A program made the translations under genes and the position numbers. 64,000 nucleotides of DNA from Ecdyonurus torrentis (taxonomy: Eukaryota > Arthropoda > Insecta > Ephemeroptera > Heptageniidae), in contig OX439131.1 in NCBI GenBank assembly GCA_949318235.1, forward strand, positions 39,633,514 to 39,697,513, read 5' to 3'. Of the stretch, positions 12,725 through 32,414 are shown in pieces. The stretch's first letter is position 1, and every line of letters starts with the position of its first letter. The notes beneath the pieces were generated by a model, which did no database searches, was not told where the DNA came from, and saw only the letters and a program-made list of their open reading frames with translations.

Positions 12725-13160
12725 GAGCTGGTATGGCTGATTAGTGAAGGCAGCTGACTCGTAGCTCTGTACTCCTCACCGAGTACAGGTTCGAGCCACT
12801 GCTGGGTTGGTACGTGACGAGTGAGAGCAAAACATGTTGCATGGTGCATGTTTATATGCATTCCATTACAACGCACAGCATTCGGGAGCATGATTGATGT
12901 GATTGCACCGATCAGCCTGTCTAGATGTTTCCACGGTTCTAGGTTGTCATGGCTAATGACGGGCTGTGTATTTAGGCATTGCCGGTGCGTGTGTGCAGTT
13001 TCCATTTATTGGAAAGTCCTTACGTCTCGATAAGACAATTTCTTTATGGGACTATGTATTAGTGTAGCACGATAACACAATATGGCAAGAGTAGGTGTTG
13101 AGCAAAAAATCTGCCTACACAACTTGCAGGCGAACTTATATCCGGCTCGTTATACAAAAA
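12725..13160 (+). mobile_element. tRNA-derived SINE (SINE-1)
   Basis: A GC-richer island with a degenerate tRNA-like head. The A-box-like TGGCTGATTAGTGAAGG lies at 12734-12750 and the B-box GGTTCGAGCC at 12788-12797. Between them is a perfect 8-bp hairpin, CTGTACTC/GAGTACAG (12767-12774 and 12781-12788), in the position of the long variable arm of class II (Ser/Leu-type) tRNAs. The T-stem does not pair, so it is not a working tRNA gene. The body contains a block (12927-12970) shared with the second SINE. The 3' limit is uncertain. A 103-codon minus-strand frame here is antisense to the SINE. Confidence 0.7.
12734..12797 (+). promoter_or_regulatory. internal pol III promoter (A and B boxes) of SINE-1
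   Basis: The A-box-like and B-box-like blocks are separated by 37 bp, a spacing compatible with RNA polymerase III transcription from an internal promoter. The B box matches GGTTCGANNCC well and the A box is weaker. Confidence 0.55.
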
Positions 13161-13726
13161 TGGTAATAAGATTTCATGTTGTTCGCTTAAATAAACTTTG
13201 TTTAAAATCAACATCCTCTGTCTAATGTGAGATTAAGTATGAACCTTTTTATGTGTTTAAATATTATATTATATTTAAAATATTTAAATATCGTATAACT
13301 TCTGGGGTGCCATTTACTTAAATAACATCAAAAGTATAATTAGCATAACGAACTTCTTTTAGAATAAAAAAGGTAAAAGTGAAAAAAAGAAAACATTTAT
13401 ATGAAAATGACATTTTGTACTTTACTTTTAATAATTTTAAAAAAACTAATTGAAAACTATGAAGAAAAAATCTTTAAGGTATTTTTTTTTCTTTGTTAAC
13501 TTTCATTTATATCAATTAAAAAGTCTCTAAAAGCCATGTTTGTTAGTGTGTGTACTGAAAAGGGACGTCTCTCACTCTCTCTCTCTTCTTTTCTTTTTGT
13601 TAACAAAGTTCCACATCGCTAGTTTTGTTCACTTTTAATTAAAATGTCTTCTTACTTTAGTGTAATAAGATTCTTTGACTTGGGCCTCTCTATGTTTCTT
13701 TCTATTTTAAAACATTTGTATACATG

Positions 13727-13728
<2 letters not shown>
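13161..13728. other. AT-rich stretch, nothing recognised
   Basis: Contains a short TC run near 13570-13588 and no supportable gene or element. Confidence 0.6.

Positions 13729-13814
<86 letters not shown>
13729..13814 (+). repeat. (TA)n array
   Basis: About 43 TA units. Confidence 0.97.
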
Positions 13815-13818
<4 letters not shown>

Positions 13819-14212
13819 TGATTCAAGAAAACCTTTCCTTTTACTAAACTGATAAATATCTTTTTACTTACAAACATCATATAAACATGTTACTTTAATA
13901 CTCTGGAATCCTCATAGGAATTTCAAATTGCAACCTTAATAACAAAGTACACTATTATGTACATCTTTATGTAAATACAATATTTTATATTACAATGCAA
14001 AATTTGTAGCAAGATTTTTAAATCCAATTTCTTTTCCATGTTTGTATTTACTCTTTTACGATACAAAAAGTTTCTTTTGACGTATACATCTCATTAAAAA
14101 ACAAACAAATAAATATGCATGGGATGCAAGTGCAATTCAATAAAGTTTAAGTATGATGACTCAAAAAACCCTTAAAAACTCATAAGGATATGGAAATTCA
14201 TTATAGAAGCTA
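13815..14212. other. AT-rich stretch, nothing recognised
   Basis: No feature is supported up to the TTAA that borders the next MITE. Confidence 0.6.
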
Positions 14213-14216
14213 TTAA

Positions 14217-14561
14217 AGGAAAAGACCAGAAGAAAACATGGGCATTTACTGTACATCAAGAAACACTTGATGGGACTTACATTACATAAATAACTTTAGT
14301 TTGTCTCAAAACCCAACTGTAGCTCCGTAGCAGTGATCAGAAAATTTTAATTTATGCAACCCGCACCACATTTTTTACTAATTTTTGTATGTTTCTGACA
14401 TCAGAAACATGAATAGTCACGCAAATTGTATACTTTACAGTATTTTCACGCTCTCTCGTGGGGCTAGATTAACATTCTGGTAAAAATTATCATCAGTTTT
14501 GAAGATCCCATTTCGTGTTTATCCATTCAAAAGCACATTTTGTTTTATGTGGTCTATGGCT
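14217..14561 (+). mobile_element. TTAA-flanked MITE, family A, best-preserved copy
   Basis: A 345-bp element with TTAA at 14213-14216 and 14562-14565. The left end is AGGAAAAGACCAGAAG and the inverted right end AGCCATAGACCACATAAAAC. The AGGAA terminus next to TTAA fits the AGGRR rule of Kolobok/T2 MITEs. It shares its whole length with 3858-4196 and 59546-59873, and its right half with 5894-6492 and 33409-33590. It preserves the empty site (ACAT, 14535-14538) for the 161-bp MITE found at 6303. No coding capacity. Confidence 0.88.
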
Positions 14562-14565
14562 TTAA

Positions 14566-16221
14566 TATATAATTCTGAAGAGTTTTTATTTTTTAAACAC
14601 AAAATTTTATATTTCATTTATAGTCAAATAGAGAGAAATAGAGAAAATTATATTTATTTTAATTTATATTTACCAAAATCTAAACAATTCTTGATATAAG
14701 TTATAGTAAAATATAAAGCATTATCTCAAACGAAATAAAATAAAGTTCTAAAAAATGGTACGGAAATATAATATTCTCATGCGTTACCTTGTTTCTAAAC
14801 CCCGTTGGATAAAAGACAAAGTTTAAACATATGCTGACATTGCAAAATATCTTCATATAAAAAATTCTTTGCTTTTTTTTTATCACCTGACTTGTTGGAT
14901 TTTTAAGAAGAAAAAAAAAATGTGACACTTCTTTGAGTTTTCATTGCAAAAGGGCGTCAACTTTAAACTTCTAGTCATTTCCTCACTGAACTCTCTATAC
15001 TTCTTTCATGGTATATTTTTGCAGCTATGATTGAAGTTTTTATAACCAAGTCTTAGAATATAAACTTGTACTTTTTTGTTTCAATCAAATTCATCCTACT
15101 ACTTTTTTTTACATGCCTCTTAACTTTATTATTTGAGGAGATACATGTTAGCTGTAAGAAAATAAATAGAAAGAAAAAGACTACTTCTTTTCTGTTTAAA
15201 ACTTTGAATTTTTTTTTTTTTAGATAGAAAACTTAATTAAATATTTTTTCTTTAGCTTTAACAAAACGGTTTTTTGTCCTTTGCCCCCCTATTTTTCTTT
15301 ATTTATTAGCATGCGAAATGTAACATTTTGCATTTTGATGTTGAAATAAAGTCATATGGGTTTGTTCAATTGAAATAACTTATAAAAAAGTTAAGAGTTG
15401 CATTATTTTTGTCCATATATATATAATTATATACAGTATTATATATTCAATAAAACAGAAACATAGTGACTTTTTTGGTCTTTCTTTATGAAACTTGTAC
15501 ATACAATAATAATAAATATGGGGAAAAAAATGTTACAGTTTGTGTGTGTAAATGTTTGTGTGCATATATAATATATATATATATATATATATTGCAAAGC
15601 AAGAACGCAATTACAAAGTTCAGACTAAAAGACCAAAAATGTTTTGGTGTGTGGTATTAATTATTTTATTTTGAACAAAAAACAGAGTTCTCATTTTGTT
15701 TTTGATTATTTTTTATTTGAGTGTTTGTTGTGCTTTTTTTTCTCCCTTTTTTTCCTGTTTATTTTGCTCTGTCGCCCTTACACACAGTTATATAAGACAC
15801 AGGGTTTGGGAAAGGGAGAGAGAAACACGTAGTGACTCTTGGATGGCGTATCATACCATACTGTACACTACGTTGGCAAGAAAAAAAATATGAGAAACAA
15901 AAAGTAGGTTTTTATAAATTGTTAAACTTTTTATGTGTTATACACTTCATTAAAATCGTCAAAAGAAACATAATACCTTTTTAGACATACACTGTACAAA
16001 CAAATGAAATTCAAGAAGAATACTCAAAATTATAAGGAAAATAAAAATAAAGTAGTATAATAAAATGAAGTAAACTATAATTTTTATTAGGGACATTTTT
16101 CCAGTATTTATCTAAAGGCATGTTCATACTCTGTTTTTTCCAATGTGCGTAATACATTTAATTGAATAAAAATCTTATGATTTTTTTAATGGAAATTTAA
16201 TGCAGTCAAACTTATGCTAAT
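14566..16221. other. AT-rich stretch, no gene recognised
   Basis: Contains TA runs at 15413-15424 and about 15563-15592, T-rich tracts and two or three short frames without recognisable motifs (for example 15644-15832 and 15696-15893, which overlap in different frames). No gene is supported. Confidence 0.6.
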
Positions 16222-16423
16222 CAATCCTCTCACACAAAAGTGCACGAACCATACCTTACAAATTCAATCAAAATGAACGATCTACATTTGGCACTTCTAC
16301 GTTTTAAACAAGAGAAGTAATCAAGTGATCTTACAATAACATATAAAATATCATAATAAAATATCGTTCATTTTGAGTAAATAATTTTAAGAGTAGTTCG
16401 TTCACTTAGCCGTGAAAAGATCG
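16222..16423. mobile_element. foldback MITE, family D, diverged copy
   Basis: Arms match in inverted orientation: the left has GTGCACGAACCATAC, TTACAAATT and ATCAAAATGAACGATCTACATTTGG; the right, reverse complemented, has CGATCTTTTCACGGCTAAG, TGAACGAACTACTC and ACTCAAAATGAACGAT. Related elements lie at 44003-44192 and 45844-46052. The flanking TAAT/AAAT may be a decayed 4-bp duplication. Boundaries are approximate. Confidence 0.6.
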
Positions 16424-17361
16424 AAATGGAAAATATTACCCCCTTATACACACCACAATAAAAAATTTCTTTGATGTATGGTAATATTAAAATTTTTTCA
16501 CAAATCCTTTAATTTTCTGGTATTGTTACAATATATAATTATGTTAAAAATACATTTAATTATATAATTAACCTTTTTTTCCCTAAGTTAAACATTAAAA
16601 AAAATATATATTTTAATTATTTTTAAATGAAAATAATAATGGATATGTAATTACTTCAAATGTGGATAATCAATATCTATAAAGTTAATTCCAAGTACCG
16701 TACTTCAATTACATTAATCCTAATTATAAAATTAATTAATAAGTCATTGAATATTATACCAGAGTAAAATATCCTGCTTTATTATTTACAGTACATTTAT
16801 AATGTAGTAATGCTGCAGCAAAATTTACAGTGCATGGTTTATCACTTTAGTAATTCCATATAAGTTTCTATATAAACTCAGATATAGGAAAATGGAAATA
16901 TCAAGTATGTATTATTTAGCTGCAGATAATACTCATATGACACAACATTATGTCAAAATATCTTGATTTATGATCAATGCATTTTCATTTAATATATTGG
17001 AATTATTGTATTGTCTCACAATGGTGTTCGAACAGTATTGTTATCATGAAACCACTTTGCTTCGGAAATTTTCAAAATTCTAGAGGGAAATAAAACAAAG
17101 AGTGTAAATTTATTTACTTGTAAATATATATAATATTAAATGTTTTATTTTTGTTCTTAAAATTTTAACTTTTAACAACTTAGTTTTAGTTGTTTTTTTA
17201 AAATAAATTTATAGCTTGGTTGAAATATACGTACTATACAAAAAATATTTTTGTGTGTTTGTATTAATGCTTTATATATTAGAATTTGAGAAATCTTGAT
17301 TTATAGAAGTTATCCTTTTATAGTATTGAATATATTCATACTCGTAAATAATATTCATGTG

Positions 17362-17365
<4 letters not shown>
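16424..17365. other. AT-rich stretch, nothing recognised
   Basis: No gene, RNA or element could be supported. Confidence 0.6.
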
Positions 17366-17592
<227 letters not shown>

Positions 17593-17713
17593 GCATAATA
17601 TATTGTTAACCGTAAGGTTATAACTCTTTTATTATATTCAATAATATAAAATATTATATTAAAATGGCATACGGGCTGGAAACTAATTATATTAATAATA
17701 AATTAATGAGTGA

Positions 17714-17715
<2 letters not shown>

Positions 17716-17789
<74 letters not shown>
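17716..17789 (+). repeat. (TA)n array
   Basis: About 37 TA units. Confidence 0.97.
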
Positions 17790-20539
<2,750 letters not shown>

Positions 20540-21057
20540 ATGAATGTATGAATGAACGAACGAATGAACGAATGAACGAATGAACGAATGAACGAATGAA
20601 CGAATGAACGAATGAACGAATGAACGAATGAACGAATGAACGAATGAACGAATGAACGAATGAACGAATGAACGAATGAACGAATGAACGAATGAACGAA
20701 TGAACGAATGAACGAATGAACGAATGAACGAATGAACGAATGAACGAATGAACGAATGAACGAATGAACGAATGAACGAATGAACGAATGAACGAATGAA
20801 CGAATGAACGAATGAACGAATGAACGAATGAACGAATGAACGAATGAACGAATGAACGAATGAACGAATGAACGAATGAACGAATGAACGAATGAACGAA
20901 TGAATGAATGAATGAATGAATGAATGAATGAATGAATGAATGAATGAATGAATGAATGAATGAATGAATGAATGAATGAATGAATGAATGAATGAATGAA
21001 TGAATGAATGAATGAATGAATGAATGAATGAATGAATGAATGAATGAATAAATAAAT
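20540..21057 (+). repeat. (TGAACGAA)n to (TGAA)n tetranucleotide array
   Basis: About 500 bp. The 5' two-thirds (about 20553-20900) alternates TGAA and CGAA with strict 8-bp periodicity; the 3' third (about 20901-21047) is pure TGAA, then AAATAAAT. The minus strand (TTCATTCG/TTCA) has no stop in any frame, which yields a 208-codon Ser-Phe-Ile/Val-His/Arg repeat frame at 20484-21110. That frame is inevitable from the repeat and is not evidence for a gene. Confidence 0.97.
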
Positions 21058-21257
21058 ACAGTATTTCTATTTCTTGCTACTGTATATTCAAAAATTGAAT
21101 AAAATAACAAAACGAATTAATATTTAGATTAATTTTTTTTAAATTGCTATGACTATATAGAACAAACAAAATATCAAAAACATTACCTTATTTACAATAA
21201 CAAATAATTAAAATATTTTAAACAACAATAGAACCTTCAATAAAATATTAATATAAA

Positions 21258-21285
21258 CTGTAATATCAATATATTGATATTACAG
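21258..21285. repeat. perfect 28-bp palindrome
   Basis: CTGTAATATCAATA followed immediately by its exact reverse complement. It could be a short cruciform or a dimeric protein-binding site. No neighbouring gene gives it context. Confidence 0.85.
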
Positions 21286-25254
<3,969 letters not shown>

Positions 25255-25440
25255 TTAACACAATATATTACAAAAACCAACCAAGCAAAGCCTTATCGGT
25301 CGGTTCAATTTTGTTACCTTATAATGTCTGTTATATATATTTGACATAAATAAAATAAAGACAGAAAAAGGAAAGAAAAACAACAACCTCCATCTCCTTA
25401 TTAACAATACGGCAATAAAAACAACAACAACAAAAGAACT
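25255..25440 (-). repeat. dispersed repeat, copy 2 (paralogous to 1575-1759)
   Basis: Shares AACCAACCAAGCAAAGCC, TTATCGGTCGGTTCAATTTT, ATAAATAAAATAA, the CTCCATCTCCTTATTAACAA block and a following AAC-repeat stretch with copy 1, in the same order and orientation. The ACCAACC...GGTCGGTT pairing is kept in both copies with compensating differences (TTGG/CCAA against TCGG/CCAA), which suggests the hairpin matters. Class unproven. Confidence 0.5.
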
Positions 25441-27136
<1,696 letters not shown>

Positions 27137-27138
27137 TA

Positions 27139-27441
27139 TAGGGTGTATCCGCATGACGTCATACCAAATGCGCTTGAACGACATAATGGAGTAATGAATA
27201 ATATTGCTCAGAATAGGACAAATCTCGTTTTTGGCTATTTTATTTGGGAAATTAGTTAATTTTTTTTATTATTACTTTTCTCATATACTTGAGATACCGA
27301 TTCAACTTATTAACAGCATTTATGCTCTCAAAAATATTGCTTAGTAATTTTAAACTTGCAAAAGGAGTAATTTTCCTATAACACTTATGTTATTGAGTGA
27401 TCCAACATGTCGTCGACTATAATATGAATGCATAGACCCTA
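27139..27441 (+). mobile_element. TA-flanked non-autonomous element, copy 1
   Basis: A 303-bp element with ends TAGGGTGTATCC and, inverted, TAGGGTCTATGCATTC, bordered by TA (27137-27138 and 27442-27443). It aligns over its full length with 49261-49561: GCGCTTG-ACG, GAGTAATGAATAA, ATAGGACAAA, GATTCAAC, TATTGCTTAGTA, TTATTGAGTGATCCAAC, ATGAATGCATAGA. TA duplication points to a Tc1/mariner- or ISL2EU-like mobiliser, but the family is not identified. No coding capacity. Confidence 0.8.
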
Positions 27442-27485
27442 TAGCTTACTTTTTGTCTGAGCATCTTACAGTTGATTCAAATTAA

Positions 27486-27507
27486 TGCACGTGCACACAC
27501 ACACACA

Positions 27508-27554
<47 letters not shown>

Positions 27555-27570
27555 CTGTATATATATATGA
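27486..27570 (+). repeat. (CA)n(TA)n microsatellite
   Basis: CA units at about 27490-27508, then TA units to 27550, with a further short TA stretch to about 27568. Confidence 0.9.
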
Positions 27571-28060
27571 CCATGTATCACAAAATTGTAAAATTGTTTG
27601 TGACACTTGTGGTGTCAAACAATAATGTTATTATAAGTATAAAAAAAGAAGTCATGTTGTGGAGAACATAAAATAAAGTTGTTATTACTGTAAAGTTTGT
27701 AATTCTAGGTCATACTATGATCACACAATATTTTTTCCCCTTTTTATTACTTAAAATGTAGAACAAACTCGAAGTATATTTTCTCCATCTGTCTTGATCT
27801 TGACATTTTTGATATAACAGCAAGTGGACATAGCAAGATGTTATCATCCACATGTCGACAAAATCGATTCAATTTATTCTTCTTGTTTGAGAAACATAAA
27901 GAAAGAAAATACAAAATGAAAGTGAGTTCATCAAAAGTGACAGTTTGAAAAATTACAAAATATCAGCAGGAGGATTTTTTTTTTTTTTTTATACATGAGG
28001 GAGAGTCTTTGATCTTTTATTAATGTACAGGTGAACGAACGAGAGGATGAGGTTCTCAAC
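27571..28060. other. AT-rich stretch, nothing recognised
   Basis: A T18 tract lies near 27975-27991. No gene is supported. Confidence 0.6.
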
Positions 28061-28064
28061 TAAA

Positions 28065-28559
28065 GCAGACTTGGTCACGTTACTGATTTTTTGTAACAAC
28101 GTTACGTTTTTCACTACTTTTTGTTAAAAAATAACGTAACGTTATTACTTTTTGGTAGCAGTAACGGTAGCGCGTTACTTTTTCAAGAAATGTTTGCCAT
28201 GTAACAACACTATACTTTCTAATATTTCAAGCACTGAAAAATAAGCTTCTAAATTCATAAAAACATAAATATGCTTTCGTCATTATATATATATTTAAAA
28301 TTACTGTTATGATTTAAATTTAAACCTTTCTATTTATAATTTATCGATAACAACAACAATATTTTTAACATGTTTTTGAAAATGTTTTTATTTCATAAGA
28401 AAATATTTGAAGAAATAACGTAAAGTAACGTTAAAAGTAACTTTACTACTTTTAAGAGTAGTGAGTAACGTAGTGTCATAACTTTTCTTCAAAAACTGTA
28501 ACGAGGAACGTAACGTCATTACTTTTTCTTGGAGTAGCGAGTAACGTAACCAAGTCTGC
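28065..28559. mobile_element. 495-bp MITE with GTAACG-rich ends
   Basis: Ends are inverted: GCAGACTTGGTCACGTTACT and, reverse complemented, GCAGACTTGGTTACGTTACT. Both subterminal regions are packed with GTAACG/CGTTAC motifs (28078-28175 and 28415-28550), while the centre (about 28200-28400) is AT-rich and unrelated. TAAA flanks both ends (28061-28064 and 28560-28563), possibly a 4-bp duplication. Similar GTTACTTTT-repeat MITEs occur widely in animals; the superfamily is not settled by this sequence. No coding capacity. Confidence 0.82.
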
Positions 28560-28563
28560 TAAA

Positions 28564-29342
28564 CTTACGTTGACATATGACCAATGCGTACTAAACATTA
28601 ATACCATAAGTAAGTGATATTTCAAAACGGAGATTAGTTATAAAAAAAAAGAGTATTTTCTCCAAAAATTTTAGTGTAATTATAAATTTCTAAACTGAAT
28701 TATAACATAAAAAAAAGTTTAATAAAACGTTCAGTAGTATTAATTTAATCATTAACTGTAAATTTTCAAATTTATTCGTATTTTTAGGTTGTGGTCTAAG
28801 AATATTATGTAGGAATAGAAATAGTACCATACCATATGTTACAAATATTAAAGTTTAAATTTAATTATGATTTATAAGAGCAAGTTTTACACGTGACTAT
28901 GTAGGAATGTAATACAATTGTCAAGAGATGACCACTCCCAAGTAATGGCATCTGAAAATGAATTGACTGGACTCTTTACTTGTCAGGTGTCGTTAATCAC
29001 ATGAACAAATGTTAGAGATAATTATTCAGATAATTATTCATATATTAAATCTCTTTTTGCCTTTTTTTATTATTTTTTTTTATAAATAAAGCATATTAAA
29101 ATTCTATTTTAAAACGTTTTATTACCTCTTCATATTTTTTAGAATAATAGTTTTAATTTAATTATATTCGAATAAAGAAAAATAATTTTAACAGTTTTTA
29201 GTATATTTTTACAACATTGTATTATTGTATTGAATAATAATTTTTTTAAATATATCACTTTGTTCTCTAAATATAAACTCAATTAAGGAAGCCTTATACA
29301 TAATATTTATAAGGTGAATTCTCTAAACGTGTACACTAAAAG

Positions 29343-29374
<32 letters not shown>

Positions 29375-29791
29375 TATGGCTTTGACTCAATTTTTTATAT
29401 TTTATGTGAAGAATTTTTTTTTTTACCCGAAACATTACTTTTGTATATATCAATCATAAAATTGATTATTTGTATTACAAAAATGGGCAGAGGAAAATAC
29501 AACTATATAATGTTTCTATAATAAAAATCAAATAGATTTGAAACCAACTTAAGCTTTGTAATTACGTCAATATTTCTCATTGAATGTTCATTCGTTTCTA
29601 TTATACGTAAGGTTCGACACGGATCGTAAAGCATTTGATCATCAAAAGAGAAAACCCTCAAAACAGATTAAACGAATGACCCTTTTTTTATTGCAAACAG
29701 AATAAACTAAAAACACTTTCTTGTTACCGTACTTCCACCAAGGCTGTAGAAGATGAAAAAAAGAAAAGCACCTGATAGAATAAAAACAAAA

Positions 29792-29826
<35 letters not shown>

Positions 29827-30742
29827 TGTGTGGGGGGGGGGGGGGAATTTAAAATTTCCCCCCGATCGCAGCGCCAATTTTATATGTAATTTTGTATTCT
29901 TGCACTGTTGCGGCGAAAATTTAAATTTCATCATTAAGGGAACGTTTTTTCAACAATAGCTTGCAATCCTGTTTTTCATGGTCTAGTCATTATTTATACA
30001 ATTAACATATATCAATAATAAATAAATACACTTATATATATCTAAATTAATTGAAATGCATTTACAAACGTCTTGTCTTTATAGTAATTAACAATGCTTT
30101 ACTATGCAGAATATTGTCACATAGACCTCAATAATAAGCCACTGATGGGTATGCAACTTCTTCTGCATACTTTCCTTATGTACTGTATGTTAAGCCCTTG
30201 CCACATAGGCAACTTGTTTAGCGTTTATTTATCATGAAGTTTAATCAACCGTGAGAATTCTTATGGCAATAATGTATCAATAAGTTCATTTAAGCTCGTT
30301 CTGCAAAGTCAGACTTCCGGCGCAACTTTCGTGTCGATATGTTCCCTTGTTATAACAGCTGATTATGACTTCGTTACCTGTTTACTACGTTTATACATAT
30401 GGTCGATCATTGTTATTTCTGCGTTTAGAACTTTGAACTTGATAAGAATGAAAGAAACTCCACACAAAAAAGTTCCATGCTCTTCATGTGACTCATTTTT
30501 TGTAAATTTTGTTAGCTCAAAAAACAAGATCAACCAATGAATGTGTCGTATTTTGTTGGTCAGCCAATCACTGTTGTTGAGATTCACTTTACTTTACAGA
30601 ACAAGCTAATGACACCAAATTTAGACCCAAATCACTTCTAGTTTTTAAGATATAAGGTCGATACCATACTCCCTTAATTAAAAGGTATAACAACACTATT
30701 AACATAGTATAATTATTTTTTACTAAATAATAATGAATAATA
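28564..30742. other. AT-rich stretch with simple repeats, no gene recognised
   Basis: Contains an A29 tract at 29343-29371 and the GT/G array listed separately. A frame at 30331-30540 starts on a non-ATG codon and has no recognisable domain. A CCAATCACTG motif lies at 30564-30573. Confidence 0.6.
29791..29845 (+). repeat. (GT)n followed by a G14 run
   Basis: About 20 GT units with one TA interruption lead into GGGGGGGGGGGGGG. The G run is followed by AATTTAAAATTT and C6, so the segment 29839-29861 can fold as a hairpin. Confidence 0.9.
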
Positions 30743-30746
30743 TTAC

Positions 30747-31049
30747 TGGTGTAGAACAACTTGAACAAAAAGTTGTATAATATTCTAACATACCTAAATA
30801 TCAACGTTGATTTAGCCGGAGTCATTGATTTCCAATTTATTTTCCATTCACTAAATGGCAGATGCGATTTTATGACGTCACAGCTCGCTTGTTCCCGCAT
30901 GCGTGGACCAGTGAGCTATGATGTTATAAAACCGCATATCTGCCATTTCGTGAATGAAAAATAACTTAGAAATCAATGACTCCGACCAAATCAACGTTTA
31001 TGCATTTTAGGATATTAGATAGGTGTTTTGTTCAAAGTGGTCCACGACT
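30747..31049. mobile_element. TTAA-type foldback MITE, family B copy 2
   Basis: A 303-bp near-palindrome matching 7337-7644. Blocks include GTGTAGAACAACTTGAACAAAA, CTAACATACCTAAATATCAACG, GAGTCATTGATTTC and TGGCAGATGCG. The left target site is TTAC (30743-30746, one base off TTAA) and the right is TTAA (31050-31053). The loop region holds TGACGTCACAGCTCGCTTG against CCAGTGAGCTATGATGTTA. No coding capacity; the overlapping frames on both strands are fortuitous. Confidence 0.85.
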
Positions 31050-31053
31050 TTAA

Positions 31054-31463
31054 AATTGCAACAAAAATAACACTGACTTGTGAGACACTTCTTCAGGTCA
31101 ATAGGGACTCATAGTCTCATGCTAATTGCCACTAAAAAATGTAACAGATAAAAAGAAATCCTACCTGCTATCTATTCAACCCAATTAAAACATATTCCCA
31201 ATCAATAATTTAGTCATTTTTAATTTTGAATCTGCAATTTTTTCAACACTAAAAAAATATTTACTATAATTTTTAATTTTTAAAAATGATTTGCTGAAAG
31301 ATTTTTCCATGTTGGCAAGTGATCTTGAATTTAGGTATAAATTTCTTTCAGGTATCAGGTCAAGATAGTTTGCACTGATCGGTGATCTGCCCGACAAAAA
31401 AAAAAAAACTTAAAAAAAACTGATTTGAATGTAATTTTCAATCAGATCATCAAGTTCAAAAAG

Positions 31464-31466
<3 letters not shown>
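31054..31466. other. AT-rich stretch, nothing recognised
   Basis: No supportable feature; the 70-codon minus-strand frame at 31185-31397 has no recognised motif. Confidence 0.55.

Positions 31467-31543
<77 letters not shown>
31467..31543 (+). repeat. (TA)n array
   Basis: About 38 TA units, continuing into imperfect AT-rich TATG units. Confidence 0.95.
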
Positions 31544-31547
<4 letters not shown>

Positions 31548-31583
31548 TAATTATATATGTATGTATATGTATATACACATACT

Positions 31584-32414
31584 TTCTGTTGATTTTTAAT
31601 ATTTTTATATACAAATAATTATAATGTTTAAATGAGATGCTGCTTCATTAACTATAATTGAATCAATATCATACTTTTCACAGTTTTTAATATACATATA
31701 ATAATATGCATAAGTAAATATGATATAGAATTACATTAGAAAATTTTCATAGAATTATAGATTATTAATGTTTATCAATAAAAATTATTAATAGATTATT
31801 ATTACAAATTACTGAAACGCAAAATATTTTATTAAGCCTGTATATTTTAATTCCCTTACATGTTTATATATATATTTTTTTAGTAATAATTTGTGTAAAG
31901 CATTTGAGGAAATATATTTTAATACAGCTGCTGGTTACATTTTTTTTTTTTTTTTTTTTTGCTATTTATCAATGGATTGAATATACTGTAGAACGCTCAC
32001 ATATTTTTCAAAAGTAAAAAAAAAGAAAAAGAAAAAGAAAAAAAAAAGCTGCACCAATAAATAAATTTAAAATTTTAATGCATGAATAATGACAAAATAT
32101 AATATAACATTATTTATCATTAAATATTATAATTATACTGTATAGTATAAAAATACATAAACCTTTTGGTAAATTAAATAACAGGATCAGTAATTTGTAA
32201 TAATAATCTATTATTAAATTTCATAAATAAACATTATTAATAATCTATAATTCTATGAAATTTTTGTAATGTTATTCTATATGATATTTAAATTATCATA
32301 TTATTATAATAAAAACTGTGAAAAGTATGATTTTGATTAAATTATAGTTAATGAAGCAGCATCTCTTTTAAACATTGTAATAATGTACATCTATAATATA
32401 TAAATTGAACAGAA
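31584..32414. mobile_element. 831-bp foldback element with arms of about 230 bp
   Basis: The left arm (31584 to about 31815) and right arm (about 32188-32414) are inverted copies. Outer ends begin TTCTGTT, followed by AATGTTTAAA-GAGATGCTGC, TTCATTAACTATAATT, ATCATACTTTTCACAGTTTT, TTCATAGAATTATAGATTAT, and TAATAGATTATTATTACAAA next to TTACTGA. The 370-bp centre is AT-rich with a T20 tract (31941-31960) and an AAAAAG run. No clear target duplication or coding frame is seen. Confidence 0.75.

Noticed and set aside
12734..12797. functional tRNA gene
   Set aside because: A and B boxes are present, but the anticodon and T stems do not pair and SINE body sequence follows.
12694..13005. 103-codon minus-strand open frame
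   Set aside because: It is antisense to SINE-1; the tRNA-like boxes on the plus strand explain the sequence better.
30331..30540. 69-codon plus-strand frame with hydrophobic and Cys-containing parts
   Set aside because: Non-ATG start, an equally long frame on the opposite strand, and no domain.
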